Below are positions 40,830-48,966 of a stretch of 64,000 bases of DNA, one piece after another. The notes below the pieces were generated by a model, which worked only from the letters and a program-made list of their open reading frames with translations, ran no database searches and was not told the DNA's origin. Where the stretch lies: positions 5,345 to 69,344 of the forward strand of contig JBMZAX010000010.1 in assembly GCA_049611805.1 (NCBI GenBank). Reading direction: 5' to 3'. The stretch's first letter is position 1; each line of letters starts with the position of its first letter. Position numbers and translations under genes: made by a program. Origin of the DNA: UBA7378 sp049611805 (lineage in GTDB: Bacteria; Pseudomonadota; Alphaproteobacteria; RS24).

Positions 40830-42050
40830 TCAAACCTTCTTCATCACCAATGTGCCATTGGTGCCGCCGAAGCCGAAGGAGTTCGACATGGCGCAAGTGA
40901 GGCCGGCATTGTCTTTGCGTTCGCGCATGATGGGCATGTCTGCAAAGTCGGGGTCGAGCGTGTCGATATGGGCCGAGGCCGCGATGAAATCGCCCTGCAT
41001 CATCAGCAATGTGTAAATGGCTTCCTGCGCGCCGGCCGCGCCCAGCGAATGGCCGGTCAGCGATTTGGTGGCCGCAATGGGCGGGCAGTCTTTGCCGTCG
41101 GGCCCGAAAACTTCGCGCAGCGCCTCAATTTCCTTAATGTCGCCAATCGGCGTGGAGGTGGCGTGCGGGTTGATGTAATCGACCGGGCAATCAAGGTCTT
41201 TCATCGCCATTTGCATGCAGCGCACTGCGCCCTCGCCGGAAGGTTGCACCATGTCGTGCCCGTCTGATGTCGCGCCATAGCCGACAATCTCGGCATAGAT
41301 TTTCGCGCCGCGTTTTTTCGCGCGCTCCATTTCTTCGAGCACCAGCACACCGGCCCCGCCGGCGATAACAAAGCCGTCGCGGTTTACGTCATAGGCGCGG
41401 CTGGCAATTTCCGGCGTGTCATTATAGCCCGACGACATGGCCCCCATCGCGTCGAACAAGACCGACAGCGCCCAGTCCAGCTCTTCGCCGCCGCCGGCGA
41501 ACACAATGTCCTGTTTGCCCCATTGAATCATTTCCGCGCCATTGCCGATGCAATGGGTCGAGGTGGCGCATGCCGAGGAGATGGAATAATTCACGCCCTT
41601 AATGGCAAAGGGGGTGGCAAGCGTCGCCGAATTTGTCGACGACATGCATTTCGGCACGGCAAACGGGCCGACGCGCTTGGGGCCGGAATTGCGTGTGGTG
41701 TCGGCGGCCGTTATCAGCGCATGCGTGCTGGGCCCGCCCGAGCCCATAATAATGCCGGTCATCGGGTGCGACACTTCATCGGGCGAAAGCCCGGAATCGG
41801 CGATGGCCTGCTCCATGGCAACATAATTCCATGCCGCGCCCGCGCCCATGAAGCGGCGCACGCGCTTGTCGACCGCGGCTTCGATATCGAGCGTCGGGCG
41901 ACCGGCGACCTGGCTGCGAAAGCCTTTTTCAATCTGGTCGGCCTCGGCGCGAATGCCGGAGCGACCTTCGGCCAGGCTGGCGGCCACTTCCTGCGCATTA
42001 TTGCCGATGCTCGATACAATTCCCATTCCGGTAATGGCGACACGTCTCAT
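40830..42050 (-). CDS. fabB: 3-oxoacyl-ACP synthase I (beta-ketoacyl-ACP synthase)
   Basis: FabB elongates acyl-ACPs and, with FabA, makes the unsaturated branch of type II fatty acid synthesis. The 406-residue protein starts RRVAITGMGIVSSIGNN and carries the Cys-His-His triad: ISSACATSTHCIG near residue 163, NPHATSTPIGD near 295 and ATKSLTGHSLGAAGAQE near 330. It ends FGFGGTNGTLVMKKV. It lies downstream of fabA with about 50 bases between them and is probably co-transcribed. In many Rhizobiales fabI follows fabB; here the R-M module follows instead. Confidence 0.97.
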   Translation of the reverse strand: MRRVAITGMGIVSSIGNNAQEVAASLAEGRSGIRAEADQIEKGFRSQVAGRPTLDIEAAVDKRVRRFMGAGAAWNYVAMEQAIADSGLSPDEVSHPMTGIIMGSGGPSTHALITAADTTRNSGPKRVGPFAVPKCMSSTNSATLATPFAIKGVNYSISSACATSTHCIGNGAEMIQWGKQDIVFAGGGEELDWALSVLFDAMGAMSSGYNDTPEIASRAYDVNRDGFVIAGGAGVLVLEEMERAKKRGAKIYAEIVGYGATSDGHDMVQPSGEGAVRCMQMAMKDLDCPVDYINPHATSTPIGDIKEIEALREVFGPDGKDCPPIAATKSLTGHSLGAAGAQEAIYTLLMMQGDFIAASAHIDTLDPDFADMPIMRERKDNAGLTCAMSNSFGFGGTNGTLVMKKV

Positions 42051-42099
42051 TGTTTTTTATTCTCCACTGGGGGTTTTCGTCTCCACTCGGTTCAGCGGG

Positions 42100-42612
42100 C
42101 TACATTTGCTCCGGCAAAAACAGGCCGACCCTCAGGTCTTCGGCGCTGTAAATTTGTTCGCCGTCGGCCAGCAGGCGGGCATTGGCAATGCCCATGGTCA
42201 GCCGTCCGGTCATCACGCGGCGCATGTCGAGCTGATATTCCACCAGGCTGACATCCTGCAACACCTGTCCGGTAAATTTCACCGCGCCCGCGCCCAGTGC
42301 GCGCCCGCGCCCCGGATTGCCCAGCCAGCCCAGATAAAACCCGACAAGCTGCCACATGGCATCCAGCCCCAAACAGCCCGGCATCACCGGATCGGTGCGG
42401 AAATGACAGTCGAAAAACCACAATTCCGGCTTGATATCCAATTCGGCGCGAATCTCGCCCTTGTCATGCGCACCGCCGCTTTCGCTGATATGCGTGATGC
42501 GGTCAAACATCAGCATGGGCGGGGCCGGCAGGCGGGCATTGCCCGGGCCAAACAGGTCGCCATTGGCGCAAGCTATCAATTCGTCATAAGTGTAACTGCT
42601 CTGACGGGTCAT
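42100..42612 (-). CDS. fabA: 3-hydroxydecanoyl-ACP dehydratase/isomerase
   Basis: FabA dehydrates 3-hydroxydecanoyl-ACP and isomerises the double bond, opening the anaerobic unsaturated fatty-acid route. The 170-residue protein begins TRQSSYTYDELIACANGDLF and has the hot-dog-fold active site: His in FFDCHFRTDPVMPGCLGLDA near residue 70 and the Asp of LGLDAMWQL on the same helix. The ATG at 42612 is preferred because GGGAG sits 6 bases upstream; an in-frame ATG at 42624 is the alternative. It is divergent from irr, as in rhizobia. Confidence 0.96.
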   Translation of the reverse strand: MTRQSSYTYDELIACANGDLFGPGNARLPAPPMLMFDRITHISESGGAHDKGEIRAELDIKPELWFFDCHFRTDPVMPGCLGLDAMWQLVGFYLGWLGNPGRGRALGAGAVKFTGQVLQDVSLVEYQLDMRRVMTGRLTMGIANARLLADGEQIYSAEDLRVGLFLPEQM

Positions 42613-42675
42613 AAATACTCCCATTTGAGGGCGAACCTAACATGGCCGCCAACGCAGAGGAAGGGCTATTGCGCC

Positions 42676-42704
42676 TTGACAGGCTTGCACCGAACGACTA
42701 TTGC
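42676..42704 (+). promoter_or_regulatory. irr promoter
   Basis: TTGACA (42676-42681) and TATTGC (42699-42704) are spaced by 17 bases, about 35 bases before the irr ATG. An imperfect inverted sequence TTAGAA-TGA-TTACAA (42705-42719) directly follows and overlaps the likely start site. It resembles half of an Irr box, so autoregulation is possible but weakly supported. Confidence 0.55.
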
Positions 42705-42738
42705 TTAGAATGATTACAAAAAGCAGTGATGCGGTAAC

Positions 42739-43167
42739 ATGAATTTTGATGCGTTAACTCCCGAACAAATCGACCGGCTGAGCGGCAAATTGCGCGCTGC
42801 GGGTTTGCGTTCAACCCGCCCGCGCCTGGCGCTGGCGCATTTGCTCTTTGGTGCCGGAAACCGCCATGTCACGGCGGAAACCCTGCATGAAGAAGCGCGC
42901 AGTGCCGGGCTTAGCGTATCGCAGGCGACGATTTACAACACGCTTAACCAGTTTTTGAGCGCGGGCCTGCTGAGCGAGGTTATTGTCGACCATGCGCGCA
43001 GCTATTTCGACACCAATGTCACCGAGCATCATCATTTCTTTATCGAAGATGAGGCCCGCCTGATCGATATTCCGCTCGATGAAGTGGTGCTCAGCACCGT
43101 GCCCGACGCGCCGACCGGTTATGATCTGGCCGGTGTGGATGTGGTGATCCGGCTCGACCGGCGCTAA
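42739..43167 (+). CDS. irr: Iron response regulator Irr (Fur family)
   Basis: Irr is an alphaproteobacterial Fur homologue that senses iron through haem and controls haem and iron-protein genes. The 142-residue protein has AAGLRSTRPRLALAHLLF near residue 20, the DNA-binding region VSQATIYNTLNQFLSAGLL near 58, and the Irr-typical histidine cluster TEHHHFFIEDEARLIDIP near 95. The Bradyrhizobium-type N-terminal haem motif (GCPWHD) is absent, as in several other Irr proteins that use the His cluster. Position next to fabA-fabB is conserved in Rhizobiales. A likely Irr box lies downstream, in front of katG. Confidence 0.95.
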   Translation: MNFDALTPEQIDRLSGKLRAAGLRSTRPRLALAHLLFGAGNRHVTAETLHEEARSAGLSVSQATIYNTLNQFLSAGLLSEVIVDHARSYFDTNVTEHHHFFIEDEARLIDIPLDEVVLSTVPDAPTGYDLAGVDVVIRLDRR

Positions 43168-43221
43168 AGCCGCGTCCCCGCACATTTATTTCTTCAATCT
43201 ATCTGTTCTGAACTTATCCAC

Positions 43222-43248
43222 TTTAGAATTGTTCTAATGTACTTGACA
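43222..43248 (+). promoter_or_regulatory. Irr-box-like operator and -35 element in front of katG
   Basis: TTTAGAATTGTTCTAAT (43222-43238) contains the perfect palindrome TTAGAA-TTG-TTCTAA. It fits the published Irr box/iron control element of the form TTTAGAA-N3-TTCTAAA with one end mismatch. It sits 4 bases upstream of a consensus -35 TTGACA (43243-43248) and about 75 bases before the katG ATG. Control of katG by Irr is inferred from the site and from the adjacent irr gene. Confidence 0.6.
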
Positions 43249-43314
43249 CATGCGTCAAAGCGGGTGTAGCGTCATGTTGCGCAAGGGTGCGCAGCAGCCA
43301 ATGGAGGAAAAACA

Positions 43315-45447
43315 ATGGATGTTTCAAAATGCCCGGTCATGCATGGTGCGCTGACAAGCAATCGGACGACGGGGACGTCCAATCAGGACTGGTGGCCAAA
43401 CCAGCTTAATCTCGCAATTTTGCGCCAGCATGGTGTGAAATCCGACCCGCATAAGGGCGACCACGATTATCGTGAAGCGTTCAAGAAACTGGATTTTAAG
43501 GCGCTGAAAAAAGATCTGACCGCGCTCATGACGGATTCGCAAGACTGGTGGCCGGCCGATTATGGTCATTACGGCCCGTTTTTCATCCGCATGACATGGC
43601 ACGCTGCCGGTACATACCGCACAGGTGACGGTCGCGGCGGTGCCGGAACCGGCGCGCAGCGTTTCGCGCCGCTCAACAGCTGGCCTGACAATGGCAATCT
43701 GGACAAGGCGCGCCGCCTGCTATGGCCGGTGAAAAAGAAATATGGCAATGCCATTAGCTGGGCCGACTTGCTCGTGCTCGCCGGCAATGTCGCAATCGAA
43801 TCCATGGGTGGCAAAACATTCGGCTTCGGCGGCGGTCGCGCCGATATCTGGCATCCGGAAGAAGATATTTACTGGGGTGCCGAAACCGGCTGGCTCGACG
43901 ACAACCGTTATGCCGAAACCCGCCAGTCTCTGGAAAACCCGCTGGCCGCGGTGCAGATGGGTCTGATTTACGTCAACCCGCAAGGGCCCAATGGCAATCC
44001 CGATCCGATGCTGAGCGCACAAGACGTGCGTGAAACCTTCGCGCGCATGGCGATGAATGATGAAGAAACCGTGGCGCTGGTCGCCGGCGGTCACACATTC
44101 GGCAAAATGCACGGCGCCGGTGACGACGCGCTGGTGGGTCCGGAGCCCGAAGGGGCCCCGATCGAGGCCATGGGCACGGGCTGGCTGTCAACACATGCCA
44201 GCGGCAAAGGTGCCGACACCATCACATCCGGTCTGGAAGGCCCTTGGACCTCCAACCCGATCCAGTGGGACAATGGCTATTTCGACATGCTGTTCAAATA
44301 TGAGTGGGAGCTGGCAACCAGCCCGGCCGGTGCGCATATCTGGCATCCGAAAAATGTCGAGGATGCCGATATGGCTCCGGAAGTGGACGGCTCCGGCAAG
44401 AAAGTTCTGCCGACCATGAACACGGCCGATATTGCGATGATTACCGATCCGGAATATCGCAAAGTATCAGAAGCCTTCCATGCCGATATCGACAAATTTG
44501 CCGACGCGTTTGCGCGCGCCTGGTTCAAATTGCTGCACCGCGACATGGGCCCCAAATGCCGCTATCTCGGCCCAGAAGTGCCGCAAGAAGAGCTGGTATG
44601 GCAAGACCCCGTGCCGGCCGGTGCCGATAATTACGACGTCGCCGCGGTCAAAAAGGCGATTGGCGATGCCAGCCTGTCGGTTCAAGAACTGGTCGAAACG
44701 GCTTGGGCGTCTGCGTCCACCTATCGCGGTTCGGATATGCGGGGCGGTGCCAATGGCGCGCGCATCCGTCTGGCGCCGCAAAAAGATTGGGAAGTCAACA
44801 AACCCGACCAGCTTGCCAAAGTACTTGGCGCGCTGGAGCCGATTGCCGAAGCGCATGGGGCAAGCCTTGCCGATGTTATTGTTCTGGCCGGCAATGTCGG
44901 CCTTGAGCAGGCATCGGGCGTGGAGGTGCCGTTTGCGCCGGGTCGCGGTGACGCAAGCGCCGAACAGACCGACGCCGACAGCTTCTCGGTTCTGGAACCG
45001 CGCGCCGACGGGTTCCGTAACTTCCAGCGTGGCAGCTTTACCGTGGCTCCCGAAGAAATGTTGCTCGACCGGGCGCAGCTCTTGGGCCTGACAGCCTCGG
45101 AAATGACCGTGCTGGTTGCCGGTCTGCGCTCATTGGGCATTAGCGATAATGGCCATGGTGTGTGGACGTCGACCGACAAACTCAGCAATGAGTGGCTGTC
45201 CAAATTGCTCGATATGGATGTCGCATGGGCCCAGGCAGATGAAAATCTGTATGAAGCGACCGATCGTGCAAGCGGTAAGAAAACCCGCACGGCGACACGG
45301 GTCGATCTGGTGTTCGGTTCCAATTCGGAATTGCGGGCGATTGCCGAGCTTTATGCTCAGGACGACAATGCCGGCAAATTCGTGGCGGATTTTGTTGCCG
45401 CATGGACCAAGGTCATGAATGCCGACCGGCACGATCTGGCGGCGTAA
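43315..45447 (+). CDS. katG: Catalase-peroxidase KatG
   Basis: KatG is a haem enzyme that removes hydrogen peroxide. The 710-residue protein has the duplicated class I peroxidase structure. The distal site is RMTWHAAGTYRTGDGRGG near residue 91 (Arg, Trp and His). The Tyr of the Met-Tyr-Trp adduct lies in GLIYVNPQGPNGNPDP near 217, and the proximal His is in GGHTFGKMHGAGDDA near 258. The C-terminal copy (about 420-710) keeps the fold without the haem ligands, as normal. A GGAGG site precedes the ATG. Regulation through the upstream Irr-box-like site would match haem supply to synthesis. Confidence 0.97.
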   Translation: MDVSKCPVMHGALTSNRTTGTSNQDWWPNQLNLAILRQHGVKSDPHKGDHDYREAFKKLDFKALKKDLTALMTDSQDWWPADYGHYGPFFIRMTWHAAGTYRTGDGRGGAGTGAQRFAPLNSWPDNGNLDKARRLLWPVKKKYGNAISWADLLVLAGNVAIESMGGKTFGFGGGRADIWHPEEDIYWGAETGWLDDNRYAETRQSLENPLAAVQMGLIYVNPQGPNGNPDPMLSAQDVRETFARMAMNDEETVALVAGGHTFGKMHGAGDDALVGPEPEGAPIEAMGTGWLSTHASGKGADTITSGLEGPWTSNPIQWDNGYFDMLFKYEWELATSPAGAHIWHPKNVEDADMAPEVDGSGKKVLPTMNTADIAMITDPEYRKVSEAFHADIDKFADAFARAWFKLLHRDMGPKCRYLGPEVPQEELVWQDPVPAGADNYDVAAVKKAIGDASLSVQELVETAWASASTYRGSDMRGGANGARIRLAPQKDWEVNKPDQLAKVLGALEPIAEAHGASLADVIVLAGNVGLEQASGVEVPFAPGRGDASAEQTDADSFSVLEPRADGFRNFQRGSFTVAPEEMLLDRAQLLGLTASEMTVLVAGLRSLGISDNGHGVWTSTDKLSNEWLSKLLDMDVAWAQADENLYEATDRASGKKTRTATRVDLVFGSNSELRAIAELYAQDDNAGKFVADFVAAWTKVMNADRHDLAA

Positions 45448-45470
45448 GGCCAGCAGATAATTTTGGGAAG

Positions 45471-45495
45471 GGGGGCGCAATGCCCCTCTTTTCTT
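45471..45495 (+). terminator. Terminator after katG
   Basis: GGGGC (45472-45476) pairs with GCCCC (45482-45486) around a five-base loop, followed by a T-rich tail (TCTTTTCTTTTT). It lies between the convergent katG and SH3-protein genes. Confidence 0.7.
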
Positions 45496-45508
45496 TTTCG
45501 GCCAGGTT

Positions 45509-46084
45509 TTAGTCGTTGAATTCGAACGGATAAACGCCCCAAATCTGGTCGCGCGGCAACCAGCCGTCATAAGTGTCGACCTCAACCTCGCACCAAGTGC
45601 CCTTGCAGTTTTCCAACGTGCCGATAACGCCGGGTTGCACCAGCGCGATAACCCCGCCGGTTGCGTCGGGCACGGCGCGCAATGTGACCGCATGCGCCGA
45701 GCGGCGCACAATCACCGTGCGTGTGCCGCTCAAAAGCGGGGCTTTCATCCAGCCCTCTTCGCCCTGATGATCGCGCACACGGCGCCAATCATCATATTCG
45801 GCGATGATTTCGAGCGGCAAATTGCGGCGCTGATATTGCCACAGCAACGGAAAATCCGGCCCCGGCCCGCGCCGCACATTGGCGGCGTCGGATTTAATCG
45901 ACACAAAGCGCGGCAGCGGCAGCCCGCTGGCACCTTTGGCGCGTTCATCTTGCAGGCTTTGCGATCCGGTGAAGGCCTCAATGCTCCGGGGCGATTGTGC
46001 CGAAACTGTAAGAGAGGCCGAAGCTGTCATCAGCACCAGCAGGGAAAAGCCGAGAAAGAGGCGCAAGAGTGGCGGGCGGGTCAT
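45509..46084 (-). CDS. Secreted SH3-like domain protein
   Basis: The 191-residue protein has a signal peptide: a basic start, then LFLGFSLLVLMTASASLTVSA with likely cleavage near residue 30. Two bacterial SH3-like (SH3_3/SH3_4) repeats follow: SDAANVRRGPGPDFPLLWQY with EIIAEYDDWRRVRDHQGEEGW near 65-110, and AVTLRAVPDATGGVIALVQPG with WCEVEVDTYDGWLPRDQIWG near 130-185. Such proteins are periplasmic and often bind peptidoglycan or peptides, but no catalytic domain is present. It converges on katG and diverges from the dehydrogenase gene at 46185. Confidence 0.85.
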   Translation of the reverse strand: MTRPPLLRLFLGFSLLVLMTASASLTVSAQSPRSIEAFTGSQSLQDERAKGASGLPLPRFVSIKSDAANVRRGPGPDFPLLWQYQRRNLPLEIIAEYDDWRRVRDHQGEEGWMKAPLLSGTRTVIVRRSAHAVTLRAVPDATGGVIALVQPGVIGTLENCKGTWCEVEVDTYDGWLPRDQIWGVYPFEFND

Positions 46085-46184
46085 GCCCTCTTGATACTAA
46101 TTCGCGGCGGCTTCAGCAAGCCCCGCACTGTTTCACGCGCGCTTGCCTCTCGCGGCACCGGCCGTAATCTGGTATTATCGACAC

Positions 46185-47180
46185 ATGAGTCTCAACGCCA
46201 CCAAAGTCGCCGTCACCCGTCGCTTGCCCGCCGATATTGAAGAGCGCATGGGCGAGTTATTCGACACGCGCTTCAACCAGACAGATGCGGCCTTGTCACG
46301 CCGGGAGCTTGGCGAATTAATGGCCGCCCATGATGTTCTGGTGCCGACAGTGGCCGATGTGATTGACGGTGAGCTGATAAATGCCGCGGGCGCGCAGCTC
46401 AAGCTGATCGCGAATTTCGGCAATGGCACGGACAATATTGATGTCGACGCGGCGCATGCGCGCGGCATTACCGTCACCAACACACCCAGCGTGCTGACCG
46501 AAGACACCGCCGATATGGTGATGGCGCTTATTCTGGCCGTGCCGCGGCGTCTGGTCGAGGGCGACCGCCTCATCCGCAAGCCGGGCAGTTTCAAGGGCTG
46601 GTCGCCGACATGGATGCTGGGACGGCGTCTGGCGGGCAAACGTCTGGGCATTATCGGCATGGGACGCATCGGCCAGGCCGTGGCGCGGCGCGCGCGCGTG
46701 TTCGGGCTGGAGGTGTTTTATCACAATCGCAACCGGCTTCACGCCGATGTGGAAGCCGAAACCGGTGCAACCTATGTCGACAGTCTCGACCGCATGCTGC
46801 GCAAAGTCGATATTGTGTCGGTCAATTGCCCGCATACGCCGGCAACCTATCATTTGCTGTCGGCGCGGCGTCTGGGATTATTGCCGCCGCATGCAACGCT
46901 CATTAACACAAGTCGCGGCGAAGTGATTGACGAGGGCGCACTGGCCGATGCGCTGAGCGCCGGGCGTTTGGGCGGTGCGGGGCTTGATGTGTTCGAGCGC
47001 GAACCTGCGGTCAATCCGCGTCTGTTGGAACTGGAAAATGTGGTTTTGCTGCCGCATATGTCGTCTGCCACAATGGAGAGCCGGCAGAGCATGGGCGAAA
47101 AAGTCATTATCAATATCAAAACATTTGCCGACGGCCACCGCCCGCCCGATTGGGTATTGCCGTCAGATGCGCGTTTTTAG
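46185..47180 (+). CDS. D-2-hydroxyacid dehydrogenase (glyoxylate/hydroxypyruvate reductase-like)
   Basis: The enzyme is an NAD(P)-dependent reductase of short 2-oxoacids. The 331-residue protein has a catalytic-domain start VTRRLPADIEERMGELFD, NFGNGTDNIDVDAA, the Rossmann motif GIIGMGRIGQAVARRARVF near residue 155, and the catalytic Arg in NTSRGEVIDEGAL, Glu in VFEREPAVNPRL and His in LLPHMSSAT. The pattern is nearest to glyoxylate reductase (GyaR/GhrB), but substrate choice cannot be fixed. The ATG at 46185 is used; 14 more upstream codons are open. Its stop overlaps the moeB-like stop by 4 bases. Confidence 0.88.
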   Translation: MSLNATKVAVTRRLPADIEERMGELFDTRFNQTDAALSRRELGELMAAHDVLVPTVADVIDGELINAAGAQLKLIANFGNGTDNIDVDAAHARGITVTNTPSVLTEDTADMVMALILAVPRRLVEGDRLIRKPGSFKGWSPTWMLGRRLAGKRLGIIGMGRIGQAVARRARVFGLEVFYHNRNRLHADVEAETGATYVDSLDRMLRKVDIVSVNCPHTPATYHLLSARRLGLLPPHATLINTSRGEVIDEGALADALSAGRLGGAGLDVFEREPAVNPRLLELENVVLLPHMSSATMESRQSMGEKVIINIKTFADGHRPPDWVLPSDARF

Positions 47181-47962
47181 CCGTCAGTCGCGGTGCCGTT
47201 GAGCGGATTGGCCGGATCCCATGCCAGCTTGACCGTGCGCGCGCGCCCGCTTAACCCGTCAAAAATCAGCACCTTGCCGGCCAGACTGTCGCCGCTTCCG
47301 GTAATTTCCTTGAGGATTTCCAGCGCCTGCAATGACCCGATAATGCCGGCCAGCGCACCCACCGTGCCCAGCGTGGCGCAAGTGTCGGCGTCTTCATCAG
47401 CATCCGGTGCGGTCGGCACCAGCGAGCGGTAGCACGGCAAAGGCACATCATCATCGTCGCGCAACCATGGTTTGAAAGTTGCCACCTGCCCGTCAAATTG
47501 CCCGACCGCGCCCGACACAAGCGTTTTGCGGGCGTGAAAACACGCATCATTGACGATATAGCGGGTTTCGAAATTATCGCACCCGTCGGCTATCAGGTCA
47601 TATTGGCCGACCAGCGCGTCTATATTTTCTGCCGTCACGCGCAGCGGATGGCAGACAATCTCCACATCCGGATTGAGAGCCTTGAGGCGGGCGGCGGCCG
47701 CATCCACTTTGCGCGCGCCAATATCTTGCGTCTCGAACAGGATCTGGCGCTGCAGGTTTGACAGATCGACACAATCATCATCCACCAAACCCAGCGTGCC
47801 GACGCCCGCGGCGGCGAGATATTGCGCCAGCGGATTGCCCAGCCCGCCCATGCCGACAATCAGCACGCGCGCGCGCAACAAAGCCTGCTGCCCCGCCCCG
47901 CCAATTTCCTTGAGCAGAATATGGCGCTTATAGCGGTCAAGCTGGGTTGGGGTGAGCGTCAA
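47177..47962 (-). CDS. moeB: MoeB/ThiF family adenylyltransferase lacking the zinc cysteines
   Basis: These E1-like enzymes adenylate the C-terminal Gly-Gly of small sulfur-carrier proteins such as MoaD or ThiS. The 261-residue protein has RYKRHILLKEIGGAGQQAL, the ATP loop LIVGMGGLGNPLAQYLAAAG near residue 36 (quoted in part), the Arg of SNLQRQILF, the Lys of GARKVDAA, and the Asp of DGCDNFETR near 128. The zinc pairs of MoeB are not intact: the usual CYRC reads CYRS near 178, and the C-terminal CPVC-type pair is absent because the chain ends soon after KLAWDPANPLNG. It follows cysK by about 8 bases, suggesting a sulfur-transfer role. Confidence 0.85.
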   Translation of the reverse strand: MTLTPTQLDRYKRHILLKEIGGAGQQALLRARVLIVGMGGLGNPLAQYLAAAGVGTLGLVDDDCVDLSNLQRQILFETQDIGARKVDAAAARLKALNPDVEIVCHPLRVTAENIDALVGQYDLIADGCDNFETRYIVNDACFHARKTLVSGAVGQFDGQVATFKPWLRDDDDVPLPCYRSLVPTAPDADEDADTCATLGTVGALAGIIGSLQALEILKEITGSGDSLAGKVLIFDGLSGRARTVKLAWDPANPLNGTATDG

Positions 47963-47970
47963 TTTCTCTC

Positions 47971-48942
47971 CTAAAGACCCTCAAACAGCGCGGTTGAGAG
48001 ATAGCGTTCGGCAAAGCTCGGCAAAATAATCACGATATTTTTCTGCGCCATATCCGGACGACTGCCAATCTCCAGCGCCGCGGCGACCGCGGCCCCCGAA
48101 CTGATGCCGCCGGGAATGCCCTCGACGCGCGCGAGTTTGCGCGCCGTCTCGAAAGCAGTTTCATTGCCGATGGTCAGCACTTCGTCGATAAGCTCGGACT
48201 GCATATTGCCGGGCACAAAGCCCGCGCCGATGCCCTGAATTTTATGCGGCCCCGGCGTGCCGCCCGACAATATCGGGCTGTCTTCGGGTTCAACCGCAAT
48301 CATTTTCAGCGCGCCATTGCGGGCCTTCAAAACACTGCCCACACCGGTGAAGGTGCCGCCCGTGCCCACGCCCGAAATAATGACATCGACATTGCCTTGC
48401 GTGTCATTCCATATTTCTTCCGCCGTCGTGACGCGGTGAATTTGCGGGTTGGCCGGATTGTCAAATTGCTGGGGCATAACCCAATCGGGATTTTCCGCCA
48501 GCAATTCTTCGGCGCGCGCAATCGCGCCCTTCATGCCTTTTTCGGCGGGGGTCAATTCCAGTTCGGCACCCAAGAGCAACAGCATTTTACGCCGTTCCAG
48601 CGACATGCTTTCCGGCATGCACAAAATCAGCCGATAGCCTTTTGCCGCGCAGGCAAAGGCCAGCGCAATGCCGGTATTGCCCGACGTCGGCTCGATAATG
48701 ACGCTGTTGGCGGCCAGCCTATTGTCATTTTCAAGCGCCTCTATCATGGCAACGCCAATGCGGTCTTTGACGCTGGCAATCGGATTGAAAAATTCAAGCT
48801 TGGCAAGCAAATTTGTATCCACCCCATGTTCTGCCGCCATGCGCGACAGGCTGACAAGCGGCGTGTTGCCAATCGTCTCGGTAATCGAATTATAAATGCG
48901 TCCGCGTCCGACGGGTTCTGTATTTTGGTCTTTCTGGGTCAT
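47971..48942 (-). CDS. cysK: Cysteine synthase A (O-acetylserine sulfhydrylase)
   Basis: CysK makes cysteine from O-acetylserine and sulfide using PLP. The 323-residue protein has the PLP lysine in FFNPIASVKDRIGVAMI near residue 44, the substrate loop EPTSGNTGIALAFACAAKG near 74, PLP-phosphate binding VGTGGTFTGVGSVL near 180, and GISSGAAVAAAL near 273. The start at 48942 is preferred over 48948 because AGGAG is 6 bases upstream of the former and directly touches the latter. It lies 24 bases after an Rrf2 regulator and 8 before the MoeB-like gene, forming a likely sulfur operon. Confidence 0.95.
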   Translation of the reverse strand: MTQKDQNTEPVGRGRIYNSITETIGNTPLVSLSRMAAEHGVDTNLLAKLEFFNPIASVKDRIGVAMIEALENDNRLAANSVIIEPTSGNTGIALAFACAAKGYRLILCMPESMSLERRKMLLLLGAELELTPAEKGMKGAIARAEELLAENPDWVMPQQFDNPANPQIHRVTTAEEIWNDTQGNVDVIISGVGTGGTFTGVGSVLKARNGALKMIAVEPEDSPILSGGTPGPHKIQGIGAGFVPGNMQSELIDEVLTIGNETAFETARKLARVEGIPGGISSGAAVAAALEIGSRPDMAQKNIVIILPSFAERYLSTALFEGL

Positions 48943-48966
48943 CGCCATCTCCTAACCGTCCATAGG

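Noticed and set aside
40773..42251. Plus-strand frames opposite fabB and fabA
   Set aside because: fabB and fabA are certain on the minus strand; these are complementary shadows.
43214..43223. DnaA-box-like TTATCCACT between irr and katG
   Set aside because: A single eight-of-nine match, far from replication genes and without neighbouring boxes, is expected by chance.
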